Source: Paracoccus halophilus (GTDB taxonomy: Bacteria; Pseudomonadota; Alphaproteobacteria; Rhodobacterales; Rhodobacteraceae). Taken from it: 50,342 nt of DNA. The DNA is taken from NCBI RefSeq assembly GCF_000763905.1, contig NZ_JRKN01000024.1, positions 1 to 50,342 of the forward strand, written 5' to 3'. This document shows, one piece after another, positions 27,546 through 36,251 of this stretch. Under the pieces are notes generated by a model. That model searched no databases. It was not told where the DNA came from and saw nothing but the letters and a program-made list of their open reading frames with translations. How positions within the stretch are numbered: the stretch's first letter is position 1; each line of letters begins with the position of its first letter. A program made the position numbers and the translations under genes.

Positions 27546-28604
27546 ATGAAAACCCCGACCGCCAGCCCGTGGTGGGACCGCGACCGCCATGCCGGGCGCC
27601 GGCCCCTGCTTCTGGCCCGCAACCGGATGCAGGCCGCGATCCGCGACTGGCTGGGGACGCAGGGCTTTCTGGAAATCGACCCCGCCGCGCTGGCCGTCAG
27701 CCCGGGGAATGAGGCGCATCTGCACGGCTTCGCGACCCGGATGATCGGCAATGACGGCGCGCCGCATGCGATGTATCTGCATACCAGCCCCGAATTCGCG
27801 ATGAAAAAGCTGCTGGCCACGGGCGAGGAGCGCATCTTTTCGCTGAGCCATGTCTGGCGCAACCGCGAACGCGGGCCGCTGCATCACCCCGAATTCACCA
27901 TGCTGGAATGGTATCGCGCGGGCGCGGATTACCGCGCGCTGTTCGAGGATTGCGCGCATTTCCTGCGCCTTGCCGCCGAGGCGGCGGGGGCCGAAGCCCT
28001 GCGGTTTCGCGGCGCCGAATGCGACCCTTTCGCCACGCCCGAACTGGTCACCGTGGCCGAGGCGTTCCGCGAATTCGCCGGCATCGACCTGCTGGCCACC
28101 TGTTCGGGCGCTGACACCGACGCCCCTGCCCTGCGCGCGCAGGCCGAAGCCGCCGGCATCCGCACGGGCGGGGATGACAGCTGGTCGGATATCCTGTCCC
28201 GCGTCCTGGTCGAAAAGGTCGAGCCGCATCTGGGCCATGGCCGGCCGCTGATCCTGGACCGCTATCCTGCGGCCGAGGCGGCGCTGGCGCGTCCCGCCGC
28301 CGACCCGCGCGAGGCCGAGCGGTTCGAGCTTTACGCCTGCGGGGTAGAACTGGCCAACGGCTTTGGCGAGCTGACCGACCCCGCCGAACAACGCCGCCGC
28401 TTCCTGCTGGAGATGGAGGAAAAGGCCCGCATCTATGGCGAGCGCTATCCGCTGGACGAGGATTTTCTGGCCGCTCTGGCGCAGATGCCCCCGGCCTCGG
28501 GCTGCGCATTGGGGTTCGACCGGCTGGTCATGCTGGCCACCGGCGCGCCCCGCATCGACGAGGTGATCTGGGTGCCCGTGGCGGAACAGGTTGCCGGAAC
28601 CTGA
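27546..28604 (+). CDS. epmA: EF-P lysyl/beta-lysyl ligase
   Basis: A 352-residue class II LysRS paralogue without the tRNA-binding domain (also called GenX, PoxA or YjeA). It activates (R)-beta-lysine and attaches it to EF-P. Class II motifs are visible: motif 1 around IDPAALAVSPGNEAHL, TSPEFAMKKLLATG, motif 2 VWRNRERGPLHHPEFTMLEW near residue 100, and motif 3 GCALGFDRLVMLATGAPRIDEV near 320. It is divergent from efp, a typical pairing. The usual third partner epmB (lysine 2,3-aminomutase) is absent; a palindromic element and glcF follow instead. Confidence 0.94.
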   Translation: MKTPTASPWWDRDRHAGRRPLLLARNRMQAAIRDWLGTQGFLEIDPAALAVSPGNEAHLHGFATRMIGNDGAPHAMYLHTSPEFAMKKLLATGEERIFSLSHVWRNRERGPLHHPEFTMLEWYRAGADYRALFEDCAHFLRLAAEAAGAEALRFRGAECDPFATPELVTVAEAFREFAGIDLLATCSGADTDAPALRAQAEAAGIRTGGDDSWSDILSRVLVEKVEPHLGHGRPLILDRYPAAEAALARPAADPREAERFELYACGVELANGFGELTDPAEQRRRFLLEMEEKARIYGERYPLDEDFLAALAQMPPASGCALGFDRLVMLATGAPRIDEVIWVPVAEQVAGT

Positions 28605-28607
28605 CGT

Positions 28608-28756
28608 GTTTCGGGTTGAGGTTGCGTCGTTGGTGCTCAGCGGTAAGCGTCTGCCCGGGTGGGCGCGGAACGCGCCCGCCGTGGGGCGGGCGGACGCGTG
28701 CCTGCCGCTGACGCGACAGGCGGGCAGAGCGGAAATGTATCACCTTAACCCGAAAC
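28608..28756. repeat. 149-bp nested palindromic element
   Basis: The whole gap between the convergent epmA and glcF genes is one nested inverted repeat. Terminal 15-bp arms at 28608-28622 and 28742-28756 (GTTTCGGGTTGAGGT) match with one mismatch. Inside lie CAGCGG/CCGCTG (28638-28643 with 28705-28710), GCGTCTGCCCG/CGGGCGGACGC with one mismatch (28647-28657 with 28687-28697), and a central GGGCGCG-gaa-CGCGCCC (28661-28677). It starts 3 bp after the epmA stop and ends 3 bp before the glcF stop. It could be a MITE- or REP-like element or a bidirectional 3'-end structure. No other copy was seen in this window. Confidence 0.7.
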
Positions 28757-28759
28757 GCT

Positions 28760-30052
28760 TTAAGCCCCCGACAGCGCCCTTGGCCTTGGCCCGCCGGTCG
28801 CCCAGTCCAGCAATTCGGCGGTATGGACGACCGGCACGCCGGTCCCCGAGCCGATCTGCATCATGCAGCCGATATTGCCGGCGCTGATCACCTCGGGCGT
28901 CAGGGCCTCCAATGTCTCGACCTTGAGGCGCTTGAGTTCGGCCGAAATCCCGGGCTGCATCAGGTTATAGGTCCCGGCCGAGCCGCAGCAGATATGGCTG
29001 TCCTTCGGCTCCAGCACGGTAAAGCCGGCCGCCGCCAGCAATTCCTTGGGCGCGGACCGGATCTGCTGGCCGTGCTGCAGCGAACAGGCCGCATGATAGC
29101 CCACGCGCAGCGGCGGGGCATGAGTGGCGTCGGCCAGCCCCAGATCGGCCATGACCTCGGTGATGTCGCGCGCGAGCCCCGCCACACGCGCCGCATCCCC
29201 GGCCAGCGCATCGCCCTTGAACATATGGCCGTAATCCTTGACCGTGGTGCCGCAGCCCGAGGTGTTGATGACCACCGCATCCAGCCCGTCGCCCGCGATC
29301 TCGGCCATCAGGGCGCGGATATTGGCGGCGGCCATGGCATGGCTTTCGCCGGTCTTGCCCATGTGATGGGTCAGCGCACCGCAGCAGCCGACGCCCCTGG
29401 GGATCACCACCTCGCAGCCATGGCGGCGCAGCAGACGAATGGTGGCGTCATTGATATCGGTGTTCAGCGCCCGCTGCGCGCAGCCGATCAGCAGCGCGAC
29501 ACGCTTGCGGCGCGCACCTTCGGCCGGAAAAACCTGCGGCCGGTCGTTCAGGCTGGGCGGCGGGATGTGCTTCGGCGCCATGTCCAGCATCGCCCGCAGC
29601 CGCGCATCCGGCAGCAGCCGGCGAAAGGGCCGCGCCAGCTTCGCGCCCGCCAGCGCCAGCCGGAACCGCCCCGGATAGGGCAGGATGCGCGCCAGCAGCC
29701 AGCGCAAGGCACGCTCGCCCAATGGGCGGCGATAGGTCTTTTCGATATATTCCCGCGCGTGATCGACCAGATGCATGTAATGCACGCCCGAGGGACAGGT
29801 GGTCATGCAGGACAGACAGGACAGGCAGCGGTCGATATGCTGCACGGTCTTTGCATCCGGCACCTTGCTGTTTTCCAGCATGTCCTTGATCAGGTAGATG
29901 CGCCCGCGCGGGCTGTCCAGTTCGTCCCCCAGCACCTTGTAGGTCGGGCAGGTCGCGGTGCAAAAGCCGCAATGCACGCAGGAGCGCAGGATTTCATTGG
30001 CGCGGGCGGTGCCGGGATCGGCAAGCTGCGCGGGGGTGAAATTCGTCTGCAT
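28760..30052 (-). CDS. glcF: Glycolate oxidase iron-sulfur subunit
   Basis: A 430-residue membrane-associated subunit that takes electrons from GlcDE to the quinone pool. Two 4Fe-4S clusters are bound by LRSCVHCGFCTATCPTYKVLG near residue 24 (CxxCxxCxxxCP) and DRCLSCLSCMTTCPSGVHY near 75. Two CCG-type domains follow, with GCCGALTHHMG near 222 and CCGSAGTYNLMQP near 350. It lies 1 bp after glcE. The gene ends in TAA next to the palindromic element. The family also includes lactate-utilisation proteins, but the glcD-glcE-glcF order is decisive. Confidence 0.94.
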   Translation of the reverse strand: MQTNFTPAQLADPGTARANEILRSCVHCGFCTATCPTYKVLGDELDSPRGRIYLIKDMLENSKVPDAKTVQHIDRCLSCLSCMTTCPSGVHYMHLVDHAREYIEKTYRRPLGERALRWLLARILPYPGRFRLALAGAKLARPFRRLLPDARLRAMLDMAPKHIPPPSLNDRPQVFPAEGARRKRVALLIGCAQRALNTDINDATIRLLRRHGCEVVIPRGVGCCGALTHHMGKTGESHAMAAANIRALMAEIAGDGLDAVVINTSGCGTTVKDYGHMFKGDALAGDAARVAGLARDITEVMADLGLADATHAPPLRVGYHAACSLQHGQQIRSAPKELLAAAGFTVLEPKDSHICCGSAGTYNLMQPGISAELKRLKVETLEALTPEVISAGNIGCMMQIGSGTGVPVVHTAELLDWATGGPRPRALSGA

Positions 30053-30053
30053 C

Positions 30054-31181
30054 TCAGCCCTCCATCAGGCCCGGGTTCAGGATGCCGGCCGGATCGAAAC
30101 TGCGCCGCAGCCCAGCCGAGAGCGCGGCAATCGTCGCGGCCTGCGGCGGGAAGGCCGGCCCCTGCAACCCGCCGCGCCGGACCAGCGTGGCATGGGGCGC
30201 GATCCGGCGCACGGCATCGGGCAGGGCCGGCCCGCAATACCAGATCAGCCCGCCGCCCCAGTCCAGCGAACATGCACCCCCCAAAGCCTCAAGCGCCCGG
30301 ACCGCGGCCGGGGCATCAGTCGGCTTGACCAGCAGCCGCCACAGCGGCGTCTCGGCACCGGCGAAATGCGCCACATCGCGCAGCCCTTGCCACAGATCGA
30401 CGGTCGCCCCGGCCTCCAGCACCTCGGCCCGGCGATCCCCGAGCAGCGCCAGCAGCCTGTCCCGGCGATAGGCCAGTTGCGGCCCCAGCCCCTCGATCCG
30501 CAGCCATGCGGTGCCGTCGCGATAGGCCGCGCCCGAGACCTCGAACGGGGTGGCCAGCGCGGCCGAAAACACCGCGACCGCCTCGGCCGCCGTCAGGCCG
30601 GGCAGGGCCAGCGTGGCGCGTTCGGGCATGGCCGGCAGGGTCTTGAGCACCATTTCGGTCAGCACGCCCAGCGTGCCATGCGCGCCGCAAAACAGCTTGC
30701 TCAGGTCCAGCCCGGTGACGTTCTTCATCACCCGGCCGCCGTTTTTCAGGATGCGCCCCTGCCCGTCCACGAAGCGGATGCCTAGCAGATGGTCGCGGCA
30801 GGCCCCGGCCAGCAGCCGGCGCGGTCCGCTGGCATTGGCCGCCACCACGCCGCCGATGGTGGGCGCGCCGTTCCCGCCCAGAAGCCCGCGCATATCGGGC
30901 GGCTCAAAGGCGAGCGCCTGCCCCTCGGCGGCCAGCATGGGCTGGATCTCATCCATCGTCGTGCCGGGACGCACGATCAGCGTCATCTCGCCCGGCTCAT
31001 AGGTGACCACGCCCGCAAGCCGCGAGGTAGCCAGCGCCGCGCCCGGCAGATGCCCGGTCTGGACCCGCGTGCCGCCGCCGATGATGCGCAAGGGCGCGCG
31101 CGCCCGGAACCGCTCGACGATCAGCGCGGCCAGTTCGCCCTCGTCCGAGGGGGCGAATGCGGTCGATATATCGGCGCTCAT
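30054..31181 (-). CDS. glcE: Glycolate oxidase FAD-binding subunit
   Basis: A 375-residue subunit with a PCMH-type FAD domain in its first 200 residues (RIIGGGTRVQTGH, VVTYEPGEMTLIVRPGTTMDEIQ, GGNGAPTIGGVVAANASGPRR, GRVMKNVTGLDLSKLFCGAHGTLGVLTEM). It shares the catalytic complex with GlcD. The start is ATG 31181, overlapping the glcD stop in ATGA; the longer open frame upstream runs antisense-like within glcD and is rejected. Glycolate, a waste product of phosphoglycolate salvage and an algal exudate, is oxidised to glyoxylate. Confidence 0.93.
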   Translation of the reverse strand: MSADISTAFAPSDEGELAALIVERFRARAPLRIIGGGTRVQTGHLPGAALATSRLAGVVTYEPGEMTLIVRPGTTMDEIQPMLAAEGQALAFEPPDMRGLLGGNGAPTIGGVVAANASGPRRLLAGACRDHLLGIRFVDGQGRILKNGGRVMKNVTGLDLSKLFCGAHGTLGVLTEMVLKTLPAMPERATLALPGLTAAEAVAVFSAALATPFEVSGAAYRDGTAWLRIEGLGPQLAYRRDRLLALLGDRRAEVLEAGATVDLWQGLRDVAHFAGAETPLWRLLVKPTDAPAAVRALEALGGACSLDWGGGLIWYCGPALPDAVRRIAPHATLVRRGGLQGPAFPPQAATIAALSAGLRRSFDPAGILNPGLMEG

Positions 31182-32632
31182 TCCGCGGCGGCCCTTTCGC
31201 GATAGGGCTGGCTGGCGGGCAGCGGAAACACCTTGGCCGGGTTCAGAAGCCAGCGCGGATCGAAGACGTCCTTGACCTCCATCTGCACGGCCAGATCGGC
31301 GGGGTCGTATTGATCGCCCATCAGGTCGCGCTTTTCGATGCCGACGCCATGTTCGCCGGTCAGGCAGCCGCCGACGCGCACGCAAAGCCGCAGGATATCG
31401 GCGCCAAAGGCCTCGGCCCGCTCCAGATCGCCGGGCTTGTTGGCGTTGAAGAGGATCAGCGGATGCATATTGCCGTCGCCGGCGTGAAAGACATTGGCGA
31501 CCTCGAGCCCGTGCTGGCGCGACAGCTCGCCGATCATCTTCAGCGTATAGGGCAGTTGCCCGACCGGCACGGTGCCGTCCAGACAGATGTAATCGCCCAG
31601 CCGGCCCATGGCGCCAAAGGCAGACTTGCGCCCCTTCCAGATTGCGGCGGCATCGTCTGCATTGCGGCTTTCGCGGAACTCGACCGGGTTCAGCGCATCC
31701 GCGATCTCGCGCACCCTGGCGATCTGAAAGGCGATTTCCTCGGGCGCGCCCTCGACCTCGACGATCAGGACGGCGGCGCATTTCGGATAGCCGGCATTGG
31801 CGAATGCCTCGACCGCGCGCAGGCAGGGCTCGTCCATATATTCGATGGCGACCGGCAAGACGCCCGAGCGGATGATGCGGGCCACGCATTCGCCGGCCAC
31901 CTCGGCATCGTCGAAACCGATCAGCACCGGGCGCGCGCCCTCGGGCCGGGGCAGGATCTTCAGCGTGGCTTCGGTCACGATGCCCAGCTGCCCCTCGGAG
32001 CCGCAAAGCAGGCCCATCAGGTCCAGCCCCATCGGCGCCATTTCCGGCCCGCCCAGCTCAATCACCTCGCCGGTGGTCAGCACCACGGTCGCGCCCAGCA
32101 GGTTATTCGTCGTGACGCCGTATTTCAGGCAATGCGCGCCGCCCGAATTCATCGCGATATTGCCCGCGATCGTGCAGGCCAGTTGCGAGGACGGATCGGG
32201 CGCATAGAAAAACCCGTGCGGCTCCAGCTCGGCGCTGACCGACAGGTTGGTGACGCCGGTCTGCACGCGGATAAAGCGGTTCCGGGTGTCGATCTCCAGC
32301 ACGTCGCGCAGGCGCATGGTGCCGATCACCACGCAATCGGCGGTCGGCAGCGCACCACCGGCCAGCGAAGTCCCCGCCCCGCGCGGCACCACCGGCACGC
32401 GCAGATCGTGGCAGATGCGCATGGCGGCCGCGACCTCGGCCGTCGTGCGTGGCAGCACCACCGCCAGGGGCGGGCAGCGATAGGCGGTCAGCGCGTCGCA
32501 TTCATAGGCGCGGGTTTCCTCAAGGTCCGAAATCACCGCGTCATCGGGCAGCACGGCGCGCAGCGCGGCGGTGATCTCGGCCGCGCGGGCAAGCACGCGC
32601 GGATCGGGTTCGGGCATGGCGATGCTGGACAC
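31178..32632 (-). CDS. glcD: Glycolate oxidase catalytic subunit (FAD-linked)
   Basis: A 484-residue flavoprotein of the GlcD/LldD2/D-LDH-type FAD-linked oxidase family. The N-terminal FAD domain has PRTTAEVAAAMRICHDLRVPVVPRGAGTSLAGG, SQLACTIAGNIAMNSGGAHCLKYG and GSEGQLGIVTEATLKILPRP. The C-terminal cap has VFHAGDGNMHPLILFNAN near residue 370 and CLTGEHGVGIEKRDLM near 415. The start GTG at 32632 has GAGGAGAGG upstream; the ATG five codons later is the alternative. It heads glcDEF and is divergent from a GntR gene. Confidence 0.94.
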   Translation of the reverse strand: MSSIAMPEPDPRVLARAAEITAALRAVLPDDAVISDLEETRAYECDALTAYRCPPLAVVLPRTTAEVAAAMRICHDLRVPVVPRGAGTSLAGGALPTADCVVIGTMRLRDVLEIDTRNRFIRVQTGVTNLSVSAELEPHGFFYAPDPSSQLACTIAGNIAMNSGGAHCLKYGVTTNNLLGATVVLTTGEVIELGGPEMAPMGLDLMGLLCGSEGQLGIVTEATLKILPRPEGARPVLIGFDDAEVAGECVARIIRSGVLPVAIEYMDEPCLRAVEAFANAGYPKCAAVLIVEVEGAPEEIAFQIARVREIADALNPVEFRESRNADDAAAIWKGRKSAFGAMGRLGDYICLDGTVPVGQLPYTLKMIGELSRQHGLEVANVFHAGDGNMHPLILFNANKPGDLERAEAFGADILRLCVRVGGCLTGEHGVGIEKRDLMGDQYDPADLAVQMEVKDVFDPRWLLNPAKVFPLPASQPYRERAAAE

Positions 32633-32677
32633 GGGGTTCCTCTCCTCGTCCCTGGCGATGCGGTTTGGTAAAATAAA

Positions 32678-32694
32678 TTGACCACTCATGTCAA
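32678..32694. promoter_or_regulatory. Candidate operator in the glcD/GntR divergent spacer
   Basis: TTGAC-N7-GTCAA is a 17-bp inverted repeat with perfect arms in an AT-rich patch 46 bp upstream of glcD and 82 bp upstream of the divergent GntR gene. FadR-subfamily regulators bind palindromes of this size. It probably controls both directions in response to glycolate or a related acid. Confidence 0.45.
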
Positions 32695-32775
32695 CCGGCC
32701 TTTTCCGGTGACCGGAACGGTTGCGCGACACGCGAACTTGGCCAATGATGGCATGAGAACGCCGCGAAACGGACC

Positions 32776-33558
32776 ATGACCGAGACCTCAGCCAAACCCG
32801 GGCGCGCCGCCGAAACCGTCGCCCGCCATATCGAGAAACTGATCCTTGAGGGCGCCCTGCGCCCCGAGGAATACCTGCTGGCCGAGCGCGAACTGGCCAG
32901 CCGGCTGAACGTCTCGCGCCCGACGCTGCGGGACGCGCTGAAACTGCTTGAGGAGCGCGGGCTGATCCTGGCCGAACGCGGGCGCGGCACCCGCGTGGCG
33001 GCCCTGGGCGCGGCGGCGATCTCGGATCCGCTGATCGCGCTGCTGGCGCAATCGCCCGAGGTGGACGACGACTACCTCGAGTTCCGCGACGTGGTGGAAA
33101 GCCAGGCCGCCGCGCTGGCCGCCACCCGCGCCAATGAAATCGACCGCCGGATGATCGCCGGCTGCCTGGCCGCCATCGAGGCGGCGCATGCCAAGGCCGA
33201 TGCCGCCGAAGAGGCCGAGGCCGACGCCGCCCTGCATCTGGCGATCTACGAGGCCAGCCACAATCTGGTCCTGTTGCAGATCATGCGGGCGCTGTCGGGG
33301 ATCCTGCGCAGCGACGTGATCCAGAACCGCGGCCGCATGTTCACCATTCCCGCCATCCGCGAATTGCTGCGCGACCAGCACCGCGCCATCGCCGAGGCGA
33401 TTCTGGCGCGCGACCCGCAAGCGGCGCGGGATGCCGCGCATGAGCACCTGTCCTATATCCGCCGCGCCTCGCGCGAGATCCGCGAATCCGAGGCCAAGCT
33501 GGGCCAGTCCCTGCGCCGCGTCAGCGGCGGCGGGCTGCAGGCCCCGCGCGGCAGCTGA
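32776..33558 (+). CDS. GntR family regulator (GlcC/PdhR-like)
   Basis: A 260-residue FadR-subfamily regulator. The winged helix occupies residues about 8-78 (AETVARHIEKLILEGALRPEE, AERELASRLNVSRPTLRDALKLLEERGLI, ERGRGTRVAALG). The FCD domain follows, with LEFRDVVESQAAALAATRA, ADAALHLAIYEASHNLVLLQIMRAL and LLRDQHRAIAEAILARDPQAARDAAHEHL, carrying the Asp/His metal residues. Divergent position from glcDEF and the shared operator suggest that it is the glycolate-responsive GlcC. PdhR or LldR relatives are alternatives by sequence alone. The gene symbol is left out because similarity to E. coli GlcC cannot be measured here. Confidence 0.83.
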   Translation: MTETSAKPGRAAETVARHIEKLILEGALRPEEYLLAERELASRLNVSRPTLRDALKLLEERGLILAERGRGTRVAALGAAAISDPLIALLAQSPEVDDDYLEFRDVVESQAAALAATRANEIDRRMIAGCLAAIEAAHAKADAAEEAEADAALHLAIYEASHNLVLLQIMRALSGILRSDVIQNRGRMFTIPAIRELLRDQHRAIAEAILARDPQAARDAAHEHLSYIRRASREIRESEAKLGQSLRRVSGGGLQAPRGS

Positions 33559-33646
33559 ACGCCCTGCCCCATCCTGCCGCACCCGCCCCGCTTCGGCCCC
33601 GCCAATTTCCCCAAGACATTGCCAATGGACCTGCTAGTCTGGCGAC

Positions 33647-35104
33647 ATGAGCAGCACCGCACCCTCCCCCGACGCCTCTTCGATCACCGCGCTGTCGGCC
33701 CTGGAACTCAGCCGGGCGATCCACGACCGCGACCTGTCCTGCACCGAGGTGATGACCGCCTATCTCGACCGGATCGAGGCGCTGAACCCGCGGGTCAATG
33801 CGCTGATCTCGATGCGTCCGCGCGATGCGCTGATGGCCGAGGCGGCACAGGCCGATGCCGAACTGGCCGCCGGCCGGCCGCGCGGCTGGCTGCACGGCAT
33901 TCCGCAGGCGCCCAAGGATCTGACCGCGACCCGCGACATTCCCAGCACCAAGGGCTATCGCGGCTTGCGCGACTTCCTGCCGCCCAGCGATTCGGTCCTG
34001 GTCGAGCGCAGCCGCGCCGCCGGTGCCATCCTGATCGGCAAGACCAACACGCCGGAATTCGGCCTTGGCTCGCATACGTTCAACAGCCTGTTCGGCACCA
34101 CGCTGAACGCCTGGGACCAGCGGCTCAGCGCCGGCGGCAGTTCCGGCGGCACGGCGGTGGCGCTGGCGCTGCGCATGCTGCCGGTCGCCGATGGCAGCGA
34201 CATGATGGGATCGCTGCGCAATCCGGCGGGCTGGAACAATGTCTACGGCCTGCGCCCGACCGCCGGGCTGGTGCCGATGGCCCCGGCGCCCGAGCTGTTC
34301 TTCAGCCAGCTCGCCACCGAAGGGCCGATGGCGCGCAATATCGCCGATCTGTCCATGCTGCTGGCCACGCATGCAGGCCATGATCCGCGCGCGCCGCTGT
34401 CCCTGGCCGGGGACGGCACCGAATTCGCCGCGCCGCTGGCAGGCGAGATGCGGGGCACGCGCATCGGCTGGCTGGGCGATCTGCAGGGCCATCTGCCGAC
34501 CGAACCGGGCGTGCTGGAGACCTGCGAAAAGGCGCTGGCGATCCTGACCGATCTGGGCTGCGAAATCGAACCGGCGCGCAGCGATTTCAACATGGAACTG
34601 CTGTGGCAGGCCTGGGTCGCGCTGCGCAGCTTCATGGTCGCGGGCGGCATGGGCGCGCTTTACGACGACCCGCAGGCGCGCGACCTGCTGAAGCCCGAGG
34701 CGATCTGGGAGATCGAGACCGGCCGCGCCCTGACCGGCACGCAGATATTCGCCGCCTCGACGACCCGCTCGGCCTGGTATCAGGCCATGCTCGACCTGTT
34801 CCGGCGCTATGATTTCCTGATCCTGCCGAGCGCGCAGATCTTTCCCTTTGACGCATCGCTGCACTGGCCGGCCGAGATCGCCGGCCGCACCATGGACAGC
34901 TATCATCGCTGGATGGAGGTCGTCATCCCCGCCACGCTGGCCGGGGTGCCGGCGCTGGCGGTGCCGGCGGGCTTCGGCCCCGGCGGGCTGCCGATCGGCC
35001 TGCAGATCCTCGGCCCGGCCCGGCAGGATCGCCGCCTGCTGGAACTGGGCCACGCCTATGATCTGGCGCAGCCCTTTACCGCACGCGAACCGCCCCTGAC
35101 CTGA
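33647..35104 (+). CDS. Amidase signature family hydrolase
   Basis: A 485-residue amidase. The Ser-cisSer-Lys triad can be placed at Lys90 (GIPQAPKDL), Ser165 (SAGGSSGGTAVALA) and Ser189 (DGSDMMGSLRNPAGW). The last motif normally reads GSDTGGS; two residues are changed to MM, while the nucleophile is kept. These enzymes split amide bonds in many small molecules, or act as GatA; here there is no gatB or gatC nearby, so a catabolic amidase is likelier. It is a single gene between the glycolate locus and the carnitine island, convergent with an orphan binding-protein gene. The substrate is unknown; a carnitine or betaine amide is only a speculation. Confidence 0.82.
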   Translation: MSSTAPSPDASSITALSALELSRAIHDRDLSCTEVMTAYLDRIEALNPRVNALISMRPRDALMAEAAQADAELAAGRPRGWLHGIPQAPKDLTATRDIPSTKGYRGLRDFLPPSDSVLVERSRAAGAILIGKTNTPEFGLGSHTFNSLFGTTLNAWDQRLSAGGSSGGTAVALALRMLPVADGSDMMGSLRNPAGWNNVYGLRPTAGLVPMAPAPELFFSQLATEGPMARNIADLSMLLATHAGHDPRAPLSLAGDGTEFAAPLAGEMRGTRIGWLGDLQGHLPTEPGVLETCEKALAILTDLGCEIEPARSDFNMELLWQAWVALRSFMVAGGMGALYDDPQARDLLKPEAIWEIETGRALTGTQIFAASTTRSAWYQAMLDLFRRYDFLILPSAQIFPFDASLHWPAEIAGRTMDSYHRWMEVVIPATLAGVPALAVPAGFGPGGLPIGLQILGPARQDRRLLELGHAYDLAQPFTAREPPLT

Positions 35105-35144
35105 GCGGTGCGCGCGGCGCCGGCGTCGGGCCCCCTGCCCCGGA

Positions 35145-36230
35145 TCAGTCCGATGCCAGCCAGTTGTTGAAGCGTTCGGTCAATTCGGCATCGTGGTCGG
35201 CCCAGAACTCGGGATCGTCCATCACCGCGTTTTCCAGATGCTCGGGCGCGGTGGGCAGATAGGGGGCGATCTCGGTCTTGTCGTCCTGGTAAAGGCCCAG
35301 CAACGCGGTCGAGGATTTCCGCGCGGGACCATAGCTGATATAGCGCGCCTGACCGGCCAGGGCCTCGGTGGAACTGGCGAATTTCACATATTCCATCGCC
35401 GCTTGCGGGTTCGGCGCGTCCTTTGGAATGACAAAGGCGTTAAGCTCCAGGAACTGGCCGTCCCAGATGATGTCGAAGGGCTTGCCCTCGTTGATCATCG
35501 CGTCGAAGATGCGGCCGTTATATGCCGTCGTCATGGTCACTTCGCCATCGGCCAGCAGCTGCGGCGGCTGCGCGCCGGCCTCCCACCAGACCACATCGTC
35601 CTTGATCGTGTCCAGCATGGCGAATGCGCGGTCCACCCCTTCGGGCGTGGCAAGCTGGTCATAGACCTCGGCGGCGGGGACGCCATCCGCGATCAGGCCC
35701 AGATAAAGCGTCCGCTTGACCGATTTCGCCAGCGACCGCTTGCCGGGATAGGTCTCGGTGTCGAAGAAATCGGCGACGGTCGAGGGCGCGCCATCGGGAA
35801 AGCTGTCCCGGTTGAAGCTGATGACCGTGCCCGCGACGATATTGCCCACCGCACATTCCCACAGCGCGCCGTCAAGGAAATCATCGGCCGCGGGCGTGCC
35901 ATCGGCGCCGTCGGGCAGGTCGGCGGGATCTATTTCCACCAGCGCGCCTTCGTCGCACAGCCGGATCGCGTCGGACATGGCGACGTCGAAAACATCGCTG
36001 GTGACATTCTGCGCCTCGATCTGGGTTTTCAGCGGCGAGGCGGGATCGTCCGCCGCGATCGCCTTGACGCCGATGCCCGTCGCCGCCGTAAAGGGCTCGT
36101 TATAGGCCTTGACCTGGCTGGCCTCGATCGCGCCGCCCCAGCTGACCACGTTGATTTCCTGGGCAATTGCCGCCGTGGCCGGCAGGCCAAGCAACAGGGA
36201 CAGGCAGCTTGTCCTGATGACAGGGTTCAT
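35145..36230 (-). CDS. ABC solute-binding protein, spermidine/putrescine (PotD) type
   Basis: A 361-residue periplasmic protein with signal peptide MNPVIRTSCLSLLLGLPATAAIA and a family 1/8 binding fold (EINVVSWGGAIEASQVKAYNEPFTAATGI, then SDVFDVAMSDAIRLCDEGALVEID, and PPQLLADGEVTMTTAYNGRIFDAM). It resembles PotD-like proteins for polyamines and other cationic amines. It is the last gene of the carnitine series, 81 bp after the thioesterase gene, with two hairpins in the gap. No permease or ATPase is beside it, so it must share a transporter encoded elsewhere. The ATG follows GGAGGAAAAC. Binding of a quaternary amine is inferred from place only. Confidence 0.82.
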   Translation of the reverse strand: MNPVIRTSCLSLLLGLPATAAIAQEINVVSWGGAIEASQVKAYNEPFTAATGIGVKAIAADDPASPLKTQIEAQNVTSDVFDVAMSDAIRLCDEGALVEIDPADLPDGADGTPAADDFLDGALWECAVGNIVAGTVISFNRDSFPDGAPSTVADFFDTETYPGKRSLAKSVKRTLYLGLIADGVPAAEVYDQLATPEGVDRAFAMLDTIKDDVVWWEAGAQPPQLLADGEVTMTTAYNGRIFDAMINEGKPFDIIWDGQFLELNAFVIPKDAPNPQAAMEYVKFASSTEALAGQARYISYGPARKSSTALLGLYQDDKTEIAPYLPTAPEHLENAVMDDPEFWADHDAELTERFNNWLASD

Positions 36231-36251
36231 GTTTTCCTCCTCCTTTGACGG

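Noticed and set aside
28591..28887. Short open frames on both strands in the epmA/glcF gap
   Set aside because: They arise from the palindromic element, which gives similar Arg/Pro-rich translations on both strands, and neither has a ribosome site or known domain.
30054..32006. glcE read as a 650-residue protein starting near 32006
   Set aside because: The first 275 residues are Arg/Gly-rich shadow of glcD; the ATG at 31181 overlaps the glcD stop in ATGA and begins the real FAD domain.
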